From NCBI GenBank assembly GCA_964582705.1, contig CAZOTE010000037.1, positions 1 through 19,648 of the forward strand: DNA of 19,648 bases, read 5' to 3'. The notes beneath the pieces were generated by a model, which saw nothing but the letters and a program-made list of their open reading frames with translations, was not told the DNA's origin and ran no database searches. The DNA is from Alkalibacter sp964582705. Lineage in GTDB: Bacteria; Bacillota; Clostridia; Eubacteriales; Alkalibacteraceae. This document shows, in pieces, positions 15,534 to 19,648 of this stretch. The position numbers were made by a program, and so were the translations under genes. Position 1 is the stretch's first letter. Each line of letters opens with the position of its first letter.

Positions 15534-17036
15534 ATGAAAAAGAACAACAAAAGCTTTATTTTTGTGGCAATCAGTATGATTATACTCTTTGTCATGGTCG
15601 GAGCAGCATTTGCGGATCCGGGACAATGGTTAGACACAGACGACAGCGCAGACACTAGTATAAGTCAAAGCGATAACATTATAGCAAACGAAGACAAGCC
15701 GGCAGCTGAAAAAATCAATGATTCAGAAGAGGCAGAAGAGGCAGAAGAAGAGACGGAAAAACAAGAAGAGGAAAAAGAAGCAGAAAAAAAGGTTGAAGAA
15801 AGTGACAAAAAAGATGCGGAAAAATCAGTTTCAAGCACTGAATCGTCATCTTCCAAATCAACAAGTACAAGCACGTCATCAACAGCTTCTAAAAGCAGCA
15901 GCACAAGTACTCAAAGCACTGCGACTAAAACTGAAACAACAGCTCCAAAGACCGAATCGACGACAAGTAGCGTGGAAGCAACAAGAGGAGATACCAGTGT
16001 CAAGCTGGTAGCAGGAGCATATTTTGTAGCGACTAGCGGGAACGATTCAAATCCTGGTACGCAGGAACAGCCATTTAGAACCATACAGAAGGCTGCAAAT
16101 ACAGTTAAAGCTGGGGATACAGTCTATATCAGAGGCGGCACCTACAACGAAAAGGTGGACATGCAGACCTCAGGTACAAGCGGCAACTATATTACATTTA
16201 GAAACTATCCAGGTGAAAAGCCGGTCGTAGACGGAAAAGGAATCGACTGGGGATACAACTGGAACAGCCTCGTAAACATTAATTCCAAGAGCTACATAAG
16301 GCTTGAAGGACTAAGGGTAATCAACTCTAGATGGGCGGGAATAGGCTCTACTAAGGTAGAGGCTAACTCCAACTATATTCAGGTAATAAACTGTTCTACA
16401 TCCAACACGAGGGCGTCGGGAATAGCATTTTATACTGCAACAAATATTACAGTTGACGGAAATTCAGTAGAAAAGGCTTGCACGGCATCTGGATCCCAAG
16501 AAGCGATTTCATTTTCTAATGTAAATGGCTTCGTAATCAGAAACAACAGGGTATTTAACATAACCAACAGCGTTCAGGGAGCTGGCGGTGAGGGGATTGA
16601 CGCAAAGGAAGGATCCTCAAACGGAAAGATATACAACAATACAGTCCACGACATCGCAAAGATTGGTATATACATAGATTCTTACAGCAAGACTTCAAGC
16701 AATATCGAAGTGTACGGAAACAACATATACAACTGCGGGCAGGGAATAACCGTAGCGTCTGAAAAAGGCGGAACACTGAGAAACGTAAACATATACAACA
16801 ATACTATCAGAAACTGCAGAGTTGGATACACTGTTGCAGGCTGGGATTATAATTACAGCAGTCCCATGGATAATATAAAATTTTATAATAACACCATATC
16901 TGGAGGTAACATTCGCTTGAACAATCCAGATGCAAAAAGAATCTTCATTACAGGAAACAGATTGACGGGTGGAACCATCGTAATGGACGGAGGAATTGAA
17001 TCAGAGACCACTATTGAAGGGAACACAATTAATTAA
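15534..17036 (+). CDS. secreted right-handed beta-helix protein with a charged and Ser/Thr-rich stalk
   Basis: This 500-residue exported protein has a signal peptide (charged start, hydrophobic 8-26, AFA before D28). An acidic segment is followed by a Glu/Lys-rich stretch (~64-97) and a Ser/Thr-rich stretch (~98-150) that should be extended like a stalk. From ~160 a DUF1565-type start (YFVATSGNDSNPGT, then PFRTIQKA and AGDTVYIRGGTYNE) leads into a parallel beta-helix rich in repeated N-N and V-x-N turns (for example IYNNTVHDI, YGNNIYNC, YNNTI). Such helices are common in polysaccharide lyases, epimerases and glycan-binding proteins. No catalytic residues are certain, so enzyme versus binding protein is open. 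It sits behind the c-di-GMP riboswitch. No sortase motif or SLH domain is visible. A closely related paralogue follows. Confidence 0.85.
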   Translation: MKKNNKSFIFVAISMIILFVMVGAAFADPGQWLDTDDSADTSISQSDNIIANEDKPAAEKINDSEEAEEAEEETEKQEEEKEAEKKVEESDKKDAEKSVSSTESSSSKSTSTSTSSTASKSSSTSTQSTATKTETTAPKTESTTSSVEATRGDTSVKLVAGAYFVATSGNDSNPGTQEQPFRTIQKAANTVKAGDTVYIRGGTYNEKVDMQTSGTSGNYITFRNYPGEKPVVDGKGIDWGYNWNSLVNINSKSYIRLEGLRVINSRWAGIGSTKVEANSNYIQVINCSTSNTRASGIAFYTATNITVDGNSVEKACTASGSQEAISFSNVNGFVIRNNRVFNITNSVQGAGGEGIDAKEGSSNGKIYNNTVHDIAKIGIYIDSYSKTSSNIEVYGNNIYNCGQGITVASEKGGTLRNVNIYNNTIRNCRVGYTVAGWDYNYSSPMDNIKFYNNTISGGNIRLNNPDAKRIFITGNRLTGGTIVMDGGIESETTIEGNTIN

Positions 17037-17097
17037 TCATTTTTTAAAGCATCATTGGCAAATTACAAGATTAGCAATAAAAAATGGTAAAGTGTAG

Positions 17098-17103
17098 TAT
17101 AAT
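17098..17103 (+). promoter_or_regulatory. -10 element of a probable promoter for the beta-helix lipoprotein gene
   Basis: A perfect TATAAT stands about 103 bases before the start codon at 17206, in a 169-base gap. No good -35 is present at 16-18 bases. If used, transcription would begin near 17110, just ahead of the leader hairpin at 17122-17174. Confidence 0.4.
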
Positions 17104-17121
17104 AAGAATATAAATTGTTAA

Positions 17122-17174
17122 GCAAAGCCCCAAATTGTAGGTTAAGAACATCCGGCAATTTTGGGGCTTGTTGC
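17122..17174 (+). promoter_or_regulatory. long leader hairpin upstream of the beta-helix lipoprotein gene
   Basis: The left arm (17122-17137) and right arm (17156-17174) pair as GCAA with TTGC, AGCCCC with GGGGCT, AAA with TTT and TTG with CAA. That is 16 base pairs with two small bulges and an 18-base loop. No solid T-run follows directly (a TTTTT lies a few bases on, before the next ribosome binding site). It begins about 12 nt after the predicted transcription start, so it may be a leader attenuator or stabilising stem, or a terminator for the upstream gene. Confidence 0.55.
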
Positions 17175-17205
17175 GTATATTTTTATGAAAAGAGGCGCTG
17201 ATAAA

Positions 17206-18390
17206 ATGAAAATTACAAAAATGCTCGCGGCTATGTTTTTGTTGATTATACCTATTCTATTTTTTGGCTGTAATTTGGAAGTTGAGCAGGAACAAAGCGT
17301 TTATTATGTTTCCACTCAAGGGGATGATGAAAGTCCAGGTACTTTTGACGAGCCGTGGAGAACCATCCAAAAGGCATCAGATAACATGGCGGCAGGAGAT
17401 ACGGTCTACTTAAGGGAAGGGGTTTATAACGAAGCGGTAACAGTTAACGCATCTGGAGAAGTGGGCAATTACATAACTATTTCAAATTATCAGGACGAAA
17501 CAGTGGTGGTTGACGGTGAAGGAATAGACTGGGGATATAACTGGAGCAGCCTCTTTGACATAAATACTCAAAGCTATTTAAGAATCGAAGGCATAAGGGT
17601 AATTAACTCCAGATGGGCGGGGTTTGGATCTACTACAGATGACAAGGGATCAAGCTATGTTGAAATATTAAACTGCTCCACCTACAATACCCAAGCCTCA
17701 GGAATAATATTTATGAATGCAGATAATATAATCATTCAAGGCAATTCAATAGAAAGGGCAAGCATCAACACATCAGGCTCACAAGAGGGAATATCCTTGG
17801 ATAATGTGGATTACTTCGAAATAAAAAACAATAAAGTATTCAATTTTACCAACGATGTCCCAGGTAGAGGTGGAGAGGCGATAGATGCCAAGAACGGTTC
17901 CTCTTATGGAAAGATTTATGGCAACGAGGTCTACAATATACCCAAGATAGGAATATACATAGATTCATATGAAGGGGATCAGAAAGATATAGAGGTGTAC
18001 GACAACATAATATACAGCTGTGGACAAGGTATCACCCTGGCAAATGAAAAGGGAGGATATCTAAGGGATGTAGTTGTTAGAAATAACGATATATCCTACT
18101 GCAGCTGGGGCTTGGCCATAGGAGGATGGAGCGATGGATACAGCCACGAAATGGAAAACATATCTTTTGTGGACAATAAACTAACGGGAATCTCAAGATC
18201 AGGAATATACCTAAATAATCCGGACGCAAAAAATGTAGTCATAAAGGGCAATCGAATTCAAGGAACGTCTTCATACGTTCCCATCCGGCTCAATGGTGGT
18301 AATTTAAGCGAGACTTTTATTGACGGCAACTATTTTGATATAATAAGCGGTGATCACCCTGTTGGAAGAAATTATAATATGCTTGAATAA
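17206..18390 (+). CDS. beta-helix lipoprotein, paralogue of the preceding gene
   Basis: This 394-residue protein is probably a surface lipoprotein: a hydrophobic signal ends in FFGC with Cys22, a slightly atypical lipobox. The mature part lacks the stalk of its neighbour and starts almost at once with the DUF1565-like YYVSTQGDDESPGT and AGDTVYLREGVYNE. The beta-helix region matches the preceding protein over its whole length. Stretches such as GIDWGYNW, RVINSRWAG, KIGIYIDSY, CGQGIT and LNNPDAK are shared almost residue for residue. The start at 17206 is chosen for its AGAGGCG site about 10 bases upstream and because it gives a clean signal peptide; the ATG at 17185 adds seven residues. It probably arose by tandem duplication and then diverged in anchoring. 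Likely role: glycan binding, cleavage or epimerisation at the cell surface. Confidence 0.85.
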   Translation: MKITKMLAAMFLLIIPILFFGCNLEVEQEQSVYYVSTQGDDESPGTFDEPWRTIQKASDNMAAGDTVYLREGVYNEAVTVNASGEVGNYITISNYQDETVVVDGEGIDWGYNWSSLFDINTQSYLRIEGIRVINSRWAGFGSTTDDKGSSYVEILNCSTYNTQASGIIFMNADNIIIQGNSIERASINTSGSQEGISLDNVDYFEIKNNKVFNFTNDVPGRGGEAIDAKNGSSYGKIYGNEVYNIPKIGIYIDSYEGDQKDIEVYDNIIYSCGQGITLANEKGGYLRDVVVRNNDISYCSWGLAIGGWSDGYSHEMENISFVDNKLTGISRSGIYLNNPDAKNVVIKGNRIQGTSSYVPIRLNGGNLSETFIDGNYFDIISGDHPVGRNYNMLE

Positions 18391-18400
18391 GCTGAACTCG

Positions 18401-18430
18401 TTAAAATCGCGCTAAAAAAGGGTATATACT
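18401..18430 (+). promoter_or_regulatory. candidate promoter for the LCP gene
   Basis: TATACT (18425-18430) lies 18 bases after TTAAAA (18401-18406), within the 77-base gap before the LCP start. The -10 is good (5/6) and the -35 is weak. Confidence 0.3.
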
Positions 18431-18467
18431 AAGTATGAAAGTCACCTGAAGAAAGCGGATGATTTTA

Positions 18468-19481
18468 ATGAAAAAAAGGAAGCTGTTCATAATCATCGTA
18501 ATAGTGTTGATATTTGCATTGGGAGCTTCAATCAAGTACATTTACGATTCAACGGATTATCAAAATGTTTTGGTGCCGGAAACAGAAGATGAAAATCCTG
18601 CGCGAGCTCCTAATGATAGTCCTAATGACGAAAAAGCAGAAAATGAAGAGGCGCCGAAACAGGAACAGAGCCTGGAAGATGAAGACAGTTACATTGATGA
18701 TTTGAATACATCTTCAAATACGATAACACTTTTGATGCTGGGCATAGATGAATCAGAGGACAGAAATATAGGCATATACCGCTCAGACGTAATAGTAATA
18801 GCGAGGATGGATCTTGATAACAACTGGATAAAAGTGCTCAGCATACCAAGAGATACGTATGCGTATCTTCCCGTTAGAGATAGGATGGACAAGTTGGGAC
18901 ATGCATATGCTTTTGGCAGCCTAAACGGCTACGGTCCCCAGGCAAGCGCAGAGGCTCTTGAAAATTTCTTGGGGGATATAAAAATAGACTATTACTTTGC
19001 CATCAAGATGGATCCAGTTCCGGGAATAGTTGATGACATTGGCGGAGTGAAGGTAGACGTTGATGTAAATATGAGAGATGCTCGCAGAGGGATAGAAATC
19101 AACAAAGGAGAACAGGTATTAAACGGAGATGAAGCAATGCTCTACATTCAGTGGAGAAGGACTCCAAGAGGTGATATAGACAGGATATTAAGGGTTCAAA
19201 ACTTCACATCTTCCATGTATAAACAGCTGAGGCAAAACAATCAGATGGTAGAGGCGGCAAGGATTATCCTAAACTACAGATCAGGCATAGAGACAAACCT
19301 CACGTCAAGGCACATGATTGCTCTTGCCACTTACTTCAATCAGCTTCCGGAAGGCGCTGTAGCTTACTATACGGTTTCTGGAAGATCTCGGATGATAAAT
19401 GGAACAAGCTACTGGATAGCAAATGAAAATGACGAAGAGATAGATGAGTTTTTGGACCAAGAAAAAGGCGCCGGCAGCTAA
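18468..19481 (+). CDS. LytR-CpsA-Psr (LCP) family phosphotransferase
   Basis: This 337-residue type II membrane protein has a short basic cytoplasmic start, one membrane helix (~5-22), and an acidic, proline- and glutamate-rich linker to about residue 75. The LCP domain follows: LLMLGIDE, YRSDVIVIA, VLSIPRDTY, IDYYFAIKM, VDDIGGVKVDV, LNGDEAMLYIQWRR and the RGDIDRILRVQNF arginine-rich segment. LCP enzymes transfer undecaprenyl-linked polymers to the cell wall outside the membrane, so this one may anchor the polysaccharide made by the locus. The ATG at 18468 is preferred (AAGCGGATGA 5 bases upstream); the ATG at 18459 is in frame. The last codons form the left arm of the downstream hairpin. Confidence 0.9.
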   Translation: MKKRKLFIIIVIVLIFALGASIKYIYDSTDYQNVLVPETEDENPARAPNDSPNDEKAENEEAPKQEQSLEDEDSYIDDLNTSSNTITLLMLGIDESEDRNIGIYRSDVIVIARMDLDNNWIKVLSIPRDTYAYLPVRDRMDKLGHAYAFGSLNGYGPQASAEALENFLGDIKIDYYFAIKMDPVPGIVDDIGGVKVDVDVNMRDARRGIEINKGEQVLNGDEAMLYIQWRRTPRGDIDRILRVQNFTSSMYKQLRQNNQMVEAARIILNYRSGIETNLTSRHMIALATYFNQLPEGAVAYYTVSGRSRMINGTSYWIANENDEEIDEFLDQEKGAGS

Positions 19482-19492
19482 AAACCGGCGCC
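19467..19492 (-). terminator. intrinsic terminator for the convergent minus-strand gene, overlapping the LCP stop codon
   Basis: GGCGCCGG (19467-19474) and CCGGCGCC (19485-19492) form a perfect 8-bp GC stem with a 10-base loop. On the minus strand the stem is followed by TTTTT (19466-19462), a standard Rho-independent terminator just after the stop codon of the right-edge gene. On the plus strand there is no T-run after the stem. The LCP stop codon (19479-19481) lies in the loop. Confidence 0.8.
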
Positions 19493-19498
19493 CTCGAC

Positions 19499-19648
19499 TT
19501 AAACCGTATCAAGGCTTCTTCTTACCATTGGAACCCTAAGAGCCAGAGCGCTTCCCAAGAAGCAAGATAGAATATCTCCAGGCAAAGGCAGTAAGAATGC
19601 GTGAAAAAACAGCACTGATGGATTGATGTTTAGGCTTAAAACAAAACT
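19499..19648 (-). CDS. C-terminal end of an ECF transporter S-component, BioY-like (partial)
   Basis: The last 150 bases contain an open minus-strand frame that enters from the right edge and ends in TAA at 19501-19499. The 49 visible residues are hydrophobic and include FHAFLLPLPGDILSCFLGSALALRV followed by a basic tail. The PLPGD motif before the last helix resembles the C-terminus of BioY, the substrate-binding membrane subunit of biotin ECF transporters. The frame ends just before a proper terminator on its own strand, which supports it as a real gene. Substrate assignment is tentative, as only the tail is visible. Confidence 0.55.
   Translation of the reverse strand, partial: SFVLSLNINPSVLFFHAFLLPLPGDILSCFLGSALALRVPMVRRSLDTV

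Noticed and set aside
15720..15980. Repetitive purine-rich and serine-codon DNA as a tandem repeat or phase-variable tract
   Set aside because: The periodicity follows Glu/Lys and Ser/Thr codon runs. There is no long exact repeat unit, and the frame is intact throughout.
17122..17174. The string GCAAAGCC upstream of the second beta-helix gene as a second c-di-GMP riboswitch
   Set aside because: Only that short string matches. The GGCAAACC segment, the GAAA tetraloop hairpin and the 3' GCAGCC part are absent, and the string is fully used in a simple long hairpin.

Overview
The window looks like chromosome from a low-GC Gram-positive anaerobe, most likely class Clostridia. The evidence is A/T-rich DNA with strong purine-rich ribosome binding sites, TTG starts, a YwqC/YwqD-type split chain-length regulator plus tyrosine-kinase pair, a LytR-CpsA-Psr (LCP) attachment enzyme, a VanZ-family protein and a clostridial-style class I c-di-GMP riboswitch. 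I cannot name the genus from the sequence alone. No tRNA, rRNA, CRISPR array, insertion sequence or phage gene is visible.

Layout. (1) Positions 36-1228, minus strand: two damaged-looking signalling genes, a short membrane protein fragment and an HD-GYP c-di-GMP phosphodiesterase that stops before its HH and GYP motifs, with its own promoter. (2) 1459-1989, plus strand: a VanZ-family membrane protein. (3) 2131-13685, plus strand: a tightly packed exopolysaccharide operon. It starts with a 7-codon leader ORF and an initiating phosphoglycosyl transferase that carries an unusual extra C-terminal membrane and extracytoplasmic domain. Next come a TuaG-like GT2, a GT4, a degenerate CE4-like protein, a FemAB/GNAT-like acyltransferase, a second GT2, a Wzy polymerase, a CE4-like protein with the metal triad intact, a LicD-type transferase and a Wzx flippase. 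(4) 13782-15189: a Wzz-like protein and a BY-kinase homologue lacking a tyrosine cluster, behind their own -10 element. (5) 15190-18390: two paralogous secreted beta-helix proteins. The first sits behind a good sigma-A promoter and a class I c-di-GMP riboswitch. The second is a lipoprotein behind a -10 element and a long leader hairpin. (6) 18468-19481: an LCP-family phosphotransferase. (7) Right edge, minus strand: the C-terminal end of a BioY-like ECF transporter subunit, converging on a terminator hairpin built from the last LCP codons.

How the genes fit together (inference). The initiating transferase loads a sugar-phosphate on undecaprenyl phosphate. The glycosyltransferases extend the repeat unit, LicD and the acyltransferase/deacetylase-like proteins decorate it, Wzx flips it, Wzy polymerises it, Wzz and the BY-kinase homologue tune chain length, and LCP may attach polymer to the wall. 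The two beta-helix proteins are exported and probably bind, cleave or epimerise a polysaccharide, plausibly the one made here. The riboswitch ties at least the first of them to c-di-GMP, and the damaged HD-GYP gene at the other end of the locus belongs to the same signalling world.

The most noteworthy points are the c-di-GMP riboswitch controlling an EPS-linked beta-helix protein with a tandem lipoprotein paralogue, and the phosphoglycosyl transferase with an unrecognised extracytoplasmic tail.
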